Shown here: one piece after another, positions 48,468 to 61,600 of the stretch | Layout of the letters: the number at the start of each line of letters is the position of its first letter | Numbering within the stretch: the first letter of the stretch is position 1 | Assembly (NCBI GenBank): GCA_944990035.1 | Contig: CALYLX010000127.1 | Span: 434,001-498,000 of the forward strand | Direction: 5' to 3' | Origin: Clitopilus passeckerianus | Taxonomy: Eukaryota; Basidiomycota; Agaricomycetes; Agaricales; Entolomataceae | Length of the DNA: 64,000 nt | Made by a program: the position numbers and the translations under genes | The notes under the pieces: generated by a model | Database searches by the model: none | What the model was told of the DNA's origin: nothing | Seen by the model: only the letters and a program-made list of their open reading frames with translations

Positions 48468-51400
48468 TCAACTGTAGCGTTTAGAGACGCGCCAGGCCTT
48501 CCCGCCGAGATGACGAGTATGAGTACGAGTAAAAACACGAGTGACTCGACGACGCTTATTTGGCCTCTCCTCCGGGTTCAATTCTTGGGTTGTTTGCTCG
48601 ACATCCGGAACCTCAGCACCCTCTTCCTCAAACCCCATCTCCTCAAAAACGGCGATGACATGTGGGTGATGTTTCTCCCTGGCAAGATCGAAGGCCGTTT
48701 TGTCCACAACTGGCTCGTGGACACTTCTGGCATGAGCATCAATGCCTAGAGAGGTGAGGAGCAGTCGAACAACTGCCTCATGACCATTTTTGGCAGCCAG
48801 GTGAAGTGCTGTCAATCCGAGGTCGTCCGGTGTATTGATGTCTGCATTGGCAAAGCTGAGAAGCAGTCGAACGATGGCCTCATGTCCGTTTTGGGCTGCT
48901 TGATGAAGCGCAATACGTCCCTGAATAGCTTTTGTATGCAGCGCTATACCAGGTGATCCAAGGAGGAGCCGAACAATGTTCTCGTGCCCACTCTCGGCTG
49001 CGGCGAGAAGAGGTGTATATCCATCTGCTTCCTTTGCGTTGATGTCAATACTGGCAGAACTGAGAAACAGCGCAACAACCGCCTCGTGGCCGTTCACAGC
49101 TGCAAGGTGAAGCGGCACCCTTTGGCGGTGCTCCCTTGCATTGATGTCTACATTGGTAGAGCGGAGAAGCAACCGAACAATTGCCTCATGTCCTTCTTGG
49201 GCTGCCTGATGGAGTGGCGTCCGTTCCCCAGGCCCTTTTGCATTCAGGTTGGCCTCTGAGTCTGTTCCCATATATTCGAGAAGTAGTCGAGCAATGCTCA
49301 CGGCCCCCGCCTCGGCTGCAAGGTGAAGTGGAGTGCACCCTTCTTCAGTTTTGGCGTGAACGTCTGCATTGGCAGTGTTCAGGAATAGTTGAACGATGCT
49401 CTTGTGCCCGCCTTGAGCAGCTAGATGAAGTGGAGTCCGGCCATCCTCGCCCTTCGCATGGATGTCTATGCCGGTAAAGCTGAGAAGTAACCGAACGATT
49501 ACCTCGTGGCCTTCCTGGGCTGCCTGGTGAAGTGGTGTCCGTCCGGCGAGAACCTTGGCGTTGACGTCTATGCCAGTAGAATCAAGAAGTAGTTGAACAA
49601 TGCTCTCATGCCCGTTCTGGGCTGCAAGGTGGAGTAGAGTGCAGCCAGAGGTGGAAAGAGCGTTGATATCTGCATCGGTAGCGCTCAGGAGCAGTCGAAG
49701 AATGCTGCCGTGTCCATTTCCTGCTGCAAGGTGGAGCGGAGTCCACCCGTCGTAGGTTGTGTTGATATCTGCATTGGCGAGGCTGGGAACTGGCTGAACA
49801 AGGCTCTCATGTCCGTGTCCGGCTGCCTGGTGAAGGGGAGTACGCCCAGAAATCCCCTTTGGATTAATCACTATGCCAGTAGAATTGAGAAGTAATCGGA
49901 CAACGCTCTCGTGCCCCTTCTTGGCTGCTACGTGGAGCGGAGTAAATCCCTCCTTGTTTGTTGCGTTGATGTTGATATTTACAGCACCGAGAAGCAGTTG
50001 AACGACACTCTCGTGCCCACGGTAGGCTGCTTGGTGAAGTGGGGTGAATCCATCAGCTTGCTCTGCGTTCACATCGGTGACGATGCAGCTGAGAAGCAGT
50101 CGAACGACGCTCTCGTGTCCATAGTAAGCAGCAAAATGAAGTGGGGTCCATTGGAGGTGTGCCCTTGCATTGATGTCAACGCTGGCAGAGCGGAGGAACA
50201 GTTGAACAACTGCCTCGTGTCCCTCTTGGGCTGCTTGATGGAGTGGAGTCCGTTCCCCGGGCCCCTTTGCATCAGCCTCTATTTCCGTAGATTTGAGAAG
50301 TAGTCGAACAATGCTCTCGAGCCCTGCTTGGGCTGCAAGGTGAAGCAGAGTCCACCCATCGTCAGTTGTTGTGTAAATATTTGCTTTGCCGGAGTTCAGG
50401 AGCAGTTGAATGACATTCTCGTCCTCGTTTAGAGCGGCTTGGTGAAGCGGGGTCCATCCATTTTGAATGGACCTTGCATTGATATCTAAAAGATAAAAGG
50501 TCAGATGTCGTGATTCAAGTCCGACCATGGAAGAGGCCACCTTTATGACCACACATTGGCAGTAAAGCTTCCATGAGAGATAATTGGCCGCTTCGACATG
50601 CAGCATGTAGAACGGTAGCTCCAAACTTTGTGGCGCTACTGATTATCAACTTGGGCCCCAACCTGCTTATGATCTGCATGGCGAGTGAAGTATGCCCCCC
50701 AAGACAGGCGTAGAAGAGTGGAGAGCAGCCCTGAGCAGAGGTGTCGTTGAGGGTGTCGATATTTTCATCAAACAGCGACATTAGGTTATAACGCGCAGAA
50801 AAATGAATAGCATGGCCGAGATCAAAGTCATGGCTTATAGGTGTTAGCGGCAGTGGCACACGGGAACGATTACGGAAAAGGAGGTTGACTTGGGTGGGTA
50901 CTTGGCCGTGGCGATGAAGGCACGATTGGTGGGTATGATGGCCCAGATTACGAGCAGCGTACTCGAGAAAGGGGAGGTTACGATATGGGGTTGCGTAGAG
51001 GTTCTGAGCTGAAATACCAGCAATTTCATCAGCTGTTTCAATCTGACTTAGGTATATCGCCAGAAGATCGGCGATGATTGTATGTGGATTACCGGGTCCC
51101 AAGTCTGTCCGGGTTTCGAAGAATTCCTGCGCAGTGTAATCTGACGAAATCAACGATTCAGTACCCGGCCTCGGGAATGAGTACGATCAGTGAATGCATA
51201 CGGATTAATTGAACTACTCCACTCTCTTTCTCAATTGCCAGCAGACCAAAACACACAGAAATCAAGGTCTCCACTGCTGTACGGCGTTCTCTTTGAACGG
51301 AAGCGGTGTCGATATCCACCGTTAGCGCTTCAAGTAGCTCGTCTACGCTGAGAGAGCGGGTCGCGTGCGTGAGCAGTAGGATCGCTCGATAGGCTAGAGT

Positions 51401-52693
51401 CTTCCTTCGTACACTCTGGCTTCGTATTCGCTCAAAAGTTTGCTTGTACCGCTCGTTCAATGTTGCGGGCAGTTGGCTGGCGGCTTCTCGGAGACTCTGG
51501 AGGTCAACAATGTCCCCCGTGGTTAAGGCGTCGACCTGCAGAGCAGCTAAGAGAAACCTGGCAGGCCGATATAAGGAGCTTATTTGCTGGAGTCGGATAC
51601 ATGACACTCACATTCCGTCGCATTTGTTATGAATCTTGTTCACGAGATCAGTTCGAACGCTAGGTTCCCGAAGGAACGGCTCCAACTCGAGGTCGCAATG
51701 GATTCTGGACGAGATGAAAGCAAGAAGGTCTTCGTCGGATGCCCGGAAGATGAAGTCCGGCTCCTTGATTTCAGGAAGGCCAAGGAGGATGCGAGAGATC
51801 ATGAAGAGTGGCTGATGAAGCGAGACAAGGTCACGGACCAATTCTGGTCGGACGTTGTCATTCAGCTCGTCCAATGCGTCTACCACTAGACATACATTGG
51901 TCAATTCTTGCACAGCGCTTCGTAATGTTTCCAATAGCTCCGATTTCGAAGGGTTCGTGTTTGTGTGGAGGCACCTTTGATGAAGGCTTCCTGCCACGTA
52001 AGCTGCAACCTTCTCGGAACTCTCAACTGCCTGCTTGAGGAGACAAGAGAGGATGTCGGCGATGGATAGCTGATTCTGGTATTGGCAGTAGATATATAAA
52101 ACTGTGGCCTGTTTGTCGTTGACGAGATGGTTGATCACAATAGACCTGTAAGAGTGTTGAGGTCCCAGATAGCTGGCGGTTAAATGTATCCAAGTCCCTC
52201 ACGTTAGACACGTTTTCCCTGCTCCCGCTGCAATAACTTTAGATTCTGTCGAATATAACGTGAGATCAGGCACTTACGCATGCCGGCGCCCCACAATGTA
52301 TTGGTCTTTCTCGAAAGCCATTTCATGACCTTTGTGTGTTCGAAGATCCATGACCCCGTTCCCTTCATCACCTTCTCGAATACGTGCTTGTGCACTTGGT
52401 GGCTGTTTATAGGCGACAACCACTTGGCGATTTTTCCCTGATCTGCAGGCATGCGCTTAGTTGAGTCTCTTCTACCAAGCCAGAGAGCAACCAAAAAGAC
52501 TACCTTCGAAAGGGTCCGGAGGCACAATGGCAGCAGGGCCGATGATTACATTGGCGTTGCCCCCAGCTGTAATCGTGTTGGAGGCTAACGTGGCGATTGT
52601 ATTAAAAGCGGGAGGAGCTGGACCCTTCGTGGTCTGGGTATGGCTACAGCACGCAGACCCGTTGGCGGCAGAGGCTACGATAACTGAACCCAT
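48468..52693 (-). CDS. NACHT-ankyrin receptor 2 (NLR-like STAND NTPase)
   Basis: Seven exons (52693-52504, 52442-52278, 52227-52203, 52145-51612, 51557-51202, 51140-50526, 50485-48468) give 1300 residues. The order matches receptor 1: an N-terminal segment with SNTITAGGNANVIIGP, a KVM KGTGSWIFEH helix, Walker A WGAGMPGAGKT, Walker B VCLVVDALDEL, then about 20 ankyrin repeats of 34 residues. Exons of 165, 25 and 356 nt are exactly the same length as in receptor 1. An extra 40-nt intron (50525-50486), which carries an in-frame TGA, splits the ankyrin region. The C-terminus adds a basic tail (RPNKRRRVTRVF) that could be a nuclear signal. Repeats 3-4 and 13-14 of the main block are near duplicates (GERTPLHQAAQEGHEA), showing internal repeat copying. 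Likely role: non-self recognition and cell death. Confidence 0.9.
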
Positions 52694-53088
52694 CCCATAG
52701 ACCGTCGACGGGTTCCTTAGAGAACAGAAGGAGGGAGAAGAAACTCACGTTGGCTGTGCAGACACGAGTGAGCGCCTCTGGCTTGACCAGTTTTGACAGG
52801 CACAGGTTTTCTTTGGCCCAATTGTGACTTGATGCATATCCAAAAACAGTTTATTTCAGAGCAGAGAACGAGCCAATAACCGAGGAACTGTATGCATAAT
52901 TTTCTCGGAGAGGTTCTGGCGCATCATGGTAAATTTTGCATGACGCCATCATGGCAACTTCCGTGATAAATCTTCCTTTGAGTTTATACAGTACTTGCAG
53001 ACAAGTGCATCAAGTCGAGAGGCAGTCAAATTGGGTGGGGAATTTCTGAGGCTCCCTGAGAATGAAAAGAGTTCTTACGCCGCATACT
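52694..53088. other. Upstream of NACHT-ankyrin gene 2
   Basis: Probable promoter region of the minus-strand receptor gene; no TATA box recognised. Confidence 0.4.
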
Positions 53089-53826
53089 GTACTAGATCGA
53101 TCACGTAACGGGTCACTCTACGCCAGATCTTTGGTAGCACGACGAAAACTCAATATGGCCGCTCAGGAATTTTTAGGACGGTGCCGTATCATCTTGGCTA
53201 CCTTGGAGTGAAGCAATTGTACGCAGGAAGTGGTTTTAAAAAATTACAAAAATAATTGGCGCGCGAGAGTGCCAAACTGGCAAAAGTAGGGTAACGGGTC
53301 ACCCGCATTTCACCCATGAAAACCAGCATAAAACACGTATTTTTGCGATGGGAAGTGTTGTATAATAAAGTAAGATGATATATAAGGGTGCAATAACCAG
53401 AATTACCTGACGAAAAGAGTAGCCCAGGTGGCTTGGATTGGCCCGTATATGGTGAAAAAGTGATTCTGAGCGATGAAATCTTATACTGGTCGCCGATTGC
53501 TCGCAAGGCATGGCTAATTAGGGTAGCATTAGCATTACATATGTCCAGGTCATATTTTGGGGGACGTACCTTGGCTCCAGATGGGGTACACATATCAGAG
53601 TGCACCCAATTTGTCGAGCAGGAAGCTCCAAATCAATTGGGTCACTGTGACCCGCCCAAATTCAACCACCGTGGGCTTACCATGCGGCCACATTTTACGT
53701 GCATCTTATACCCTCCTATTTCAGCTCCAGAATGCGGTTAGAATCAAGGGCGTATGTGTCATGGTCGTTGAGGAAAAGTCGAATGACCCGTTGGTGCGTG
53801 ACCCGTTACATGATCCACATCAGTAC
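53089..53826. mobile_element. MITE-like element with about 28-bp terminal inverted repeats
   Basis: The left end 53089-53116 and the right end 53798-53826 are inverted copies; the core GATCAYGTAACGGGTCAC matches with one mismatch, and outer GTACT matches too. Inside is another GTAACGGGTCAC at 53291-53302 and a perfect palindrome GGGTCACTGTGACCC at 53639-53653. No transposase is encoded, so it would be non-autonomous. A target-site duplication was not clear. Confidence 0.6.
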
Positions 53827-54872
53827 TACAAGGAACTGTGAGCTTTGACAGCTATCTTCATAACGCTAGACGTTCCTGATTTTTGGGTACATGGTGCCAG
53901 AGGCGTGAGGACACCCATATGCTACCATAACAGGTCATACTGCTCCTCCTTTCACCACCTCGATGGAATAAATCCGATTCTATTTCGCCTCAGCTTTAGG
54001 TCGAGCACCAAAAGCAAGTCAGAGTTCCATCACCTGACCGCGATTTGGGGCTTTTGAGGAACAACTTACTCTGTTTAGAAGGAGCCACCTAATACACTGG
54101 AATTTTGAAAACGTCTAGAGATATGAAGATAGCTGGAATGACTGGCAGAGAGACTGCGTTCCGAATAGAACGGAGGAAAGAGGTGTACTGGCCCCCAAGG
54201 GCGACATTTAACGTACATTGGCAGGTCCAACTGATATCCGTTCGCGGAAATTTTTCAAGCAATACATTTATTTCTTCTGGAACCGCCCAGTCGCTCACAA
54301 ATGTCTGATGGTCTGTATACAACGAAGTGTGTCCTCCCCTACCGGAAGGTTGTGAGCGATTCCACGCAGGCCCAGTCCTTGAGTTTGGGAACCTCGTACG
54401 CGTTCTGACGCATTTTATAGAGTGAAGCCGTGACATGCTCGGTGGAAGCTGTGTCTTCATTCGATCCTTGAAAGACAGGTTGGTACAGAAGCCCTACTGT
54501 GGTGTGGTTCTAAAGCTGTACGGGCTCATTTTCGTAGTGACTAGTGATGTAGGCCTATATCGATCAGCTATGAACCTGAAGCCCTTGCAAATGGAACTTG
54601 AAGATGAGACTAGTAGCCTACTGTATATGCGGTCACGGTCACCACTTCAGTATAATCTCCCTATATTTCAGTTGCTACCTATGGCGTAGAACCTCACAAG
54701 TAATTGAATGAGCCTTTCTCTCGTATTCTGAGACAATCTGGAGTGGCATAGTTCAAATTCATTCACGAACAGTAGAGTGGCGGAATAACCGCCCCTACTT
54801 TACAAATCGGTCTTCGATCAAAGTCATACAAGGTTTACAGTCTGCACGAGTCAAAACAACGCTTCCCGTCCC
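53827..54872. other. Gene-poor interval between element and lectin
   Basis: About 1 kb; no gene or motif recognised. Confidence 0.4.
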
Positions 54873-55544
54873 CTAAGCCGCCGGAGTAAAGATCCAACGT
54901 TCCTTCTCGCCTCGGTTTCCTTCCCCGATAACCACTTCATCACCGGCCGCCCCATTGTTGACGCCCCAGAAAAACTTGCCAGCACCATTCTGAATGCTGT
55001 AGTACGTTTCAAGACAAACAGAAGTCAGAGGGCGAGCAAAGGAAAGTAGAGGAGAGATAATACATGTAGCCGGTATCAGTGGAGCTGATCTTCCAAGTGT
55101 AGTAGTTAGCTGGGTCAATTCTGACCGGAAGTCCGACGTTGCCATTGGCTTGCAATTTGGTATTAGATGTGGGAGAAATGTGTTGAGTGTTAGCGTTGTA
55201 ATTGATAAGAGTCCACTAGAGGAATGTCGTAAGCTCCTAACTATGCTCTTTATTTATCGAGCACGTAGAAACTTACGGTCTGATTGGCCGCGTTGGCAAG
55301 CGGGGAAACAGTCGCAAATTTCCCTTGCCCGTTGAAAGTAATCGCGAGCTTGTCTCCAGCGGGGGAAAGTACACGGTTGACGATGTAGTACTTCCCGGCG
55401 GTGGGACCAGCTGAAGGTAAAAATGTTATCAGATATCAGCGCTGCAAGACCCAATGGCGTTTACTCACCGGCAGCAACAGCTGTAAGGGTGGTAGCAACG
55501 GCGCTGAGACCGAGGAGAAGAGAAGAGGTAGTGAAGAATTTCAT
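54873..55544 (-). CDS. Small secreted ricin-B-like beta-trefoil lectin
   Basis: Four exons (55544-55469, 55410-55277, 55215-55064, 54996-54873) give 161 residues. Residues 1 to about 24 form a signal peptide (KFFTTSSLLLGLSAVATTLTA). The mature 137 residues fit one beta-trefoil domain: GKYYIVNRVLSPAGDKLAI, QTWTLINY, YYTWKISSTDTGYIIQN and a final RWIFTP strand, with the Q-x-W type pattern of ricin-B folds. It resembles the carbohydrate-binding lectins of mushrooms such as CCL2, which bind glycans and protect against nematodes and other grazers; there is no catalytic chain. A TTTAAAAG box lies about 55 bp upstream. All joins are in frame. Confidence 0.82.
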
Positions 55545-58500
55545 TGCTAAGGATTTGTCGAAGCTGGGTGATGGAGAATGAACGCAGAGTCTGGCCACCT
55601 TTTAAAGACGAATAGACAGGCATCTGAGATAAGGCAAGTGCATCACATGTGTGGGCAGTGAACAAATATGAGGAACGTGTGTCGCGCGTTTCGAGAATGA
55701 GAGCAGTTCCAACGTCGCAAACTAGTAGAGATTGGGAAGTTTGAAGGACCCGTGGAGGGACTGTCGTTATCGAGAGAGCAGGAAAGGACATGTACAGTCC
55801 CACGAGGTCAACGTCAAACGTCCATTGGTTTGTGTAAAATGAGGTCTATTCGCGTCAGGTCGACAGGCTGGGGAATTCCAAGCAAGTCAATTTATGTAAG
55901 TCTCGTCACTTGAGACGCTAGATGTCCATAGAGTCGACAGCACTTCACTGAAATCGGTCCAGCCTGCGGACCCCGTGTGCCTTCTGATGGATCGCCTAGC
56001 GCTGTAACTGTTGATGTACTCGTATACGTCCTGCAATTCGCCTACTCTGATCGGTTTTCACACATCCTGTCAATGATATTTTCTCCACAATCAGTTCAGG
56101 AATCCTTTCATAGTTCAGATTTGCAGAACGAGTTTACTCACCATATGAGAGATTATTGGGGTCATGCAGCGAGTATCCTCCACGGAAGAGCCTGGGGAAT
56201 TCGTGGCCCGGCTTGAAGGCTGCAGTGCTCGATATGTAGATGTACCGCAAAGATCTGCCCTCGCTGGCCGCCCAAAGGTTTGAGCTATCATCCGATTGAC
56301 ATTCAATGACTGAATCAATCAAGACCACGAGTTCCATTGTGTCCCAGCTCAATGCGAATAGAAAAGCAGCATTACAGCACACAGAGCCGGTGTCAAGACC
56401 GAGAGGCTGAAAGCGGCAACCGAAGGCTGGATCTGGTCGATGATACGCCAGCGGAGAAAGAGTGTAGTCGGTATAGAGGAAGGGAAGGATGCTCGTTCCA
56501 GAGCTTTTAGTTCCGTCTCTTCAAGCGGGAACTCGAACCAGCGACCAGCCCTGCAATACATTCCTCGTGGTGGTGACGAAAGACCGAGAGCGTTACGGAA
56601 GTTACGAGCAAAATCTGAACTGGGGGAATATGACTTGTTCGTGATTTGTACTGGCGTACGAGCGGTTGTGTGATCACGGAACGCAAACAAATATTCACGC
56701 AATTACAGGTTTAAACAGTCCAAATCAGGGATAATAGAATAACGGGATGGGGCGGAGAAGGTGAAGGCGAAGGCTGTTTGAAGAATAGAACGGTGGTGGA
56801 TAGACGGTGCAGATCTACGAGCTCCTTGTTCTGATTCGCTCCTTCATTGTCTAACCTCGTGCTGGATTGAATCGACACTATTTATTATGCGTGTCAATTC
56901 CCGCTACCTTTTAAGGTAGTAGGGTTTGTAGAGGAGAGCTTCCAACCATCAAGCAAACCCATCAACGGCGAATGCCTAAATCGCTGATCTCTGTGATCTC
57001 TCCCTCTCCTTGCAGATCCTTCAGTCCTCTGCTCTTCATGGTCATGCTAACTCCAGTGTTTCCGACAGTGGATGGACATCCTATCCACTCTGTTCGCAAT
57101 TCGAGCATAGCTCTCTCCGTTAATTTACGGCGGCTTGCTGTCTAGCTGGGATACTCAGCTTTTGTGACAGTGTTTCCTGCTTGTGTCGCGTCCATGTGTA
57201 CATAGCTGAACTAAAGTCTAAAGCTGACCTTCTCTATGTCGTAGACTCGTCGGACTACCTGCTTTGGCTACCCCCTGATCCGAAAATGAAGTGGATGCGA
57301 CCCATAGTAACAACAGCGCCCACTGGCACGTCTTTCTAGCGCCAACTGTGTAACAAGATTTCTTCTACTACTCACTTCTTGGCCAGATTCGGTCGGTGCA
57401 TCTTTGTCCGCCCCCGCGATACCTGTCGTGGCCCTTTTACGACGTATCGCCATGCCTTTCTATACTACTACATCCTTTTCATGAGAACTGTTGGCTTGTG
57501 CATGTTCCTATTCCTACAATATGTACGATTACGAAGTTGTAGACTCTTAATGCTACACCATCTGCTTACAGTTGATTCTGTTCCTGCTGGATGCTTTCAA
57601 ACTCTCGACCATGAAGCTTTGAAGTCACATCAAGCCAGCCCATATCCACACAATTCTTCACTTGTGTCACTAACTCTGACTTGTCGGGGCCACTACATTG
57701 ATTACTACAGAACGTCGCCCCCTACTTCCCATTTTGAACCGTCATGTAGACCGATCAAGTTTGTCTTGGTCACAGAACGGGTTAGGTTCCTCAGGCAATG
57801 GTAGCGGGCCTTGCCGCTCGCCGGCCTTACTGAGTTATGGGATTGCGGAGACCTGTCGGGCTGACTGACGGAGACGAAAATTGATCTGGCCTTAGTTAGC
57901 CAATCAACGCACTCCATTCCATCACTGGCCCGTGCGTACCCTCGGCCATATATAACCTCTCCGTCGACATTTCCGTTTCCTTACCACTCTGGCCTTTTGG
58001 CTTAGATCAAGTGTAGTATCTGTTCTTAATAGTTTAACCACTATTATGGAGGCACCGCCTCCATTATTGGTTATCTAATTTTTGCCGCCCCTGTTCCTCT
58101 GTGCTCTGCTTGCAACATGGAGGACGCGATGACCTTGCTATTGCACCATCGGCTTGTGTCGTCGGGGGATTTCTCCAATCTCTTCTTTCTTTTTCCTGTT
58201 CATCTGGAGCTGGCCAGTTTGGCCAGTGCTCTTGAAAGCAGGAAATGGAAATGGAAGTGATTTTTTCATTGGAATTCTTACAACTCTTTGTGCTATGTTC
58301 GATCGCTACTTGTTATTGGGAGGTTACTGCTTGGAACCTGTCCGTTTGCCCCGCTCAGATTCATCGATATGTCCAATTTGGATTTTCAGCTTGCTTTGTG
58401 GCTGCATCGCGCACATTGACCAATGCAATTTTGGATTCTTGTCAGCCGCAAAACCAGTCAATCCCTTCTTCAAGGACACTTGGAGCAGCAACAGGAATCG

Positions 58501-58677
58501 AGAATACGTGAGAGGTATATTCACAAGATAAAAACAATAATGATACAACCTACTACGCTGAAGGTAGGTACAGATACATATAAACTACAACATATCGATA
58601 GCATTACGATATAAAACTAGCGTAACACGTTGAACAAACAAAATAAACAATGCAGGAAAACAGAAGTCCTATCAAAT
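55545..58677. other. Long interval without assigned genes
   Basis: About 3.1 kb. A 117-codon minus-strand frame at 56349-56702 and a neighbouring frame to 56134 lack known motifs. A TATA box at 57948-57953 precedes a 46-codon plus-strand frame at 58118 and two adjacent short hairpins (58027-58046 and 58046-58064), perhaps an untranslated or small transcript. Not enough to call a gene. Confidence 0.35.
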
Positions 58678-61600
58678 TTAATCGCCACGACCAGTCGATT
58701 CCGGCGGAGGTTTAGTTAACCGCCCTCCTCGAGTACCCCTTCGAACAACTTTCGCAGGCTGCTTCTGCTTCTCCGCCAGCTCATCCTCAACCTCAAAGAC
58801 GACTCCTGGACGTCGTCTGCGCTTGCCTCGGTCTTGATGGGCGGCCTCCTCCTTGTTCCGCCATTCCATGGTCGCAAGAACGGGATCCCGTAGTGGAGGC
58901 GAAGGACGGCCTGCAGTAGAGCTGCGTATGGATTCGGCGCCACTCATGATCATGCTCACCTGATACGCAAGATATCAGTACAGGCGGCGGCAGGAAAATG
59001 CAAATGAGAGACTTACGGTATTGCCATCTGCAGCATCCATCGAGGCTTGAGAAACGGTCCGATACCTCTTTGCAGTTACCCTAAACGGCGCATGCCTCTT
59101 GCTCAGCGGCTTCCCATTCCCGTGGACCGGAATCGGTGCAACGATGTCCACCTCCTTCTTCTCCTCGGTTCTCGATACCACAGTAGCAATCGGAACGAGC
59201 GGTGGCAGAGCAGCAGGTGCGCTTTCAACTGGTCGAAGGCGGTGGAGAGACTCGGGCAGTGACTCGTTGGAGTCCGTCATAGGTTTGTCAGGGGTGATAA
59301 TCGGGTGCTGCGAGGATTCGCGGGAGCGGAAAAGCCCAAATAGTCCCTTTTTCTTCGTCGTTTCCCTGTCCTTCGTCCTCACCCTCTCTCGCCTTGCTCC
59401 GTCCGGGGTAAGCTGAACAGTAACAGTTTGACCAGCATTGGTTACCCGATGGGGACCTTGATCAGAGACGCCTCGGAGAGGTTTGACCCTCCTTGTAGTG
59501 GGCTCAGTAGGCTGAGGCGGTTCCAGTTTGGTGTCCAGAGATGGATCAGAATGCTGGCGTAACTGAGTCGGTGGCGAACGTTCAACTTTGCTCTTAGTAG
59601 CAGGAGCTGGAGGCTCTGCATTGAGATCCGGTGCGACACGTGGGTGGGATGCAGGGTAAGGTGTTCCGCCGGCCATTCGATCTGCGGTCGGTCCTGTCGA
59701 TGCTGTTTGGGTACTTCGGACGGGAGGAATTGAAAGGGGAGTTGGTGATAGGGCAGAAGGCGCAACTTCCTCTTGAGAACGAGATGTTAGATCTTGATTG
59801 GTTGCGGATGAAGGAACGGCCTGGGGAGCTGTCCTTGGTACATTAGCGGCCGGCTTTTCGGGAAGGCGAGGATGGGAACTGGGGTTCGGAATGGCTGAGG
59901 TTTGGACATCTTGAGCACGGGAAGGAGGAGGATTGGATGGTCTCGAAGAAACTGAAAGTGCGGGAGTGGGCACTGAAGCTAATGGCGTTCTTTCAGGATC
60001 TTGAGCTCGGGAAGGAATGGGGTGTGGTTGTCTGGAGGACGTAAGGGGGACCTGAGCGGGAATAGAGGCGACTCGCTCCTGTGTGGATGCAATAGTTGTG
60101 GGATGCGCCAAGGATGGAGTGTGCGAATGAGAATTAGGTGGTCGGGTAGCATAACTTGAAGACACAGGTTGGGAAAGCTCGGGGTCGGGTTGGACAGCGG
60201 CTTTAGGTGTTTTGGCGGTATATGAGGCTAAGGGCCCTGTCTTGGAGGTTGTTTCGATATTCGGAGGTGCAGTAGCTGATAATAATGATACAGGCTGGGT
60301 ATTGCTGGGTATTGGAGGAGAGCGAGATTCTGGGTATTCACTCAATAAATTAGGGTTCCGTGAGGTCGTGTTGGGTCGTGAAGGCTGATCACTAGTCTTT
60401 GACGAGGTGGTTGTGGTATTAGATGTAGCCACGGTTGTCGGTGAGGTAGTAGCGGTGTTGGAGAAATGGACAGTGGGTTGCGAAGAATTTTGAGCTGTCC
60501 AAGTGTCTTGCAAGGACGAAGGTTTGAAAGAAGCTGGATGAACTATCGTGTCTTGAGACCCGTTACGGTTGGCCAGGGGTGACCCCTTCGTAGTCGGGGC
60601 GATCGGTGTTGGTTTCTCGTGGGGAGAAGATTTGGAACCGGGAGCATCGACGAGTGTATCCTGCGAATTTTGCCGACTGTGGGAGGTATGTTTAGCACGG
60701 GTGACTGCTGGTTGCTGAGGAAGCGAATTAGAAAGGGGAGGCGGTTGCTGGGTGCGAGACGATTCAGGATGATGAGAGGAGGTCTGGTAAGAGGTGATGG
60801 TGGGGATAGGCATGGGTTGAGATGGTTTAACCAAGGTGGACGCTGGTGCTGCGTCCCTCGCCGTAACTTTCTGTTCGCCAGCGGGTTCAGCCCGGGGAAT
60901 ACGTTCCTTACTTCCTCGAGCATTTGCTTCGTGATGGGCGGGATATACGGAAGGGCAGAATGCTGAAGAGTTCTGGACAACGTTTTCTGGGGCTCCAAGT
61001 GGTAAGGATGAAATTTCAGGTACTGCATGTTCAATATCTCCATTTCTTGCAGGACCATGCGTCGGTAGGGTATTACTTGGGTTTACGTCACGCGAAGGCG
61101 CATGTGAAGGTTCAGCGGACAATGGTTGCTGTTCCGTGATAATTTGCTGACTGTCCTTAGATCCCGTCACACGCGCCAGAAGCTGAGCAATCTAGAAAAC
61201 GCTGTTAATTGACGAGCCAAAAAGAATCATAAGAACGCACCAAAGATGTATCCCCATTGTTTGCCGATGGCTGGCGTGAGCGAGATCCTTGAGTCTGGGG
61301 TGGTTCATTGGACACATATCCGTCAACTGATGGGCGTTGAAGTAGCGGATTGATGAGCGGCTCCGAAGCAGAGGGGCGACTCGTATGGGAAAGCGTAGGC
61401 ACGCTGAACGACGAACTGGACTGTGTCAAAGTCGGGCCAGTCCGAGACGACGCCTCCACGGTGGTGCTACTGTAACTGATAGAGGTAGGGAGCGTAGGCC
61501 TTTCAGGTTCGGGGGGAGCCAGTGTTGGTGGGCGAGCAATAGTATTGCTATAGTACATCGCAGGGGAGGACACGTACATTGGGACAGCTGGGCGTTCACC

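Noticed and set aside
48984..50303. Plus-strand frames antisense to receptor 2
   Set aside because: Same reason: shadows of tandem ankyrin repeats with no independent motif.
58027..58064. Two adjacent hairpins as a rho-independent-type terminator or riboswitch
   Set aside because: Eukaryotic context and no poly-U tract; stems are only 7-8 bp.
58975..61170. 731-codon frame as a separate single-exon protein
   Set aside because: It joins in frame to exons on both sides by clear GT-AG introns, so it is one exon of a larger gene.
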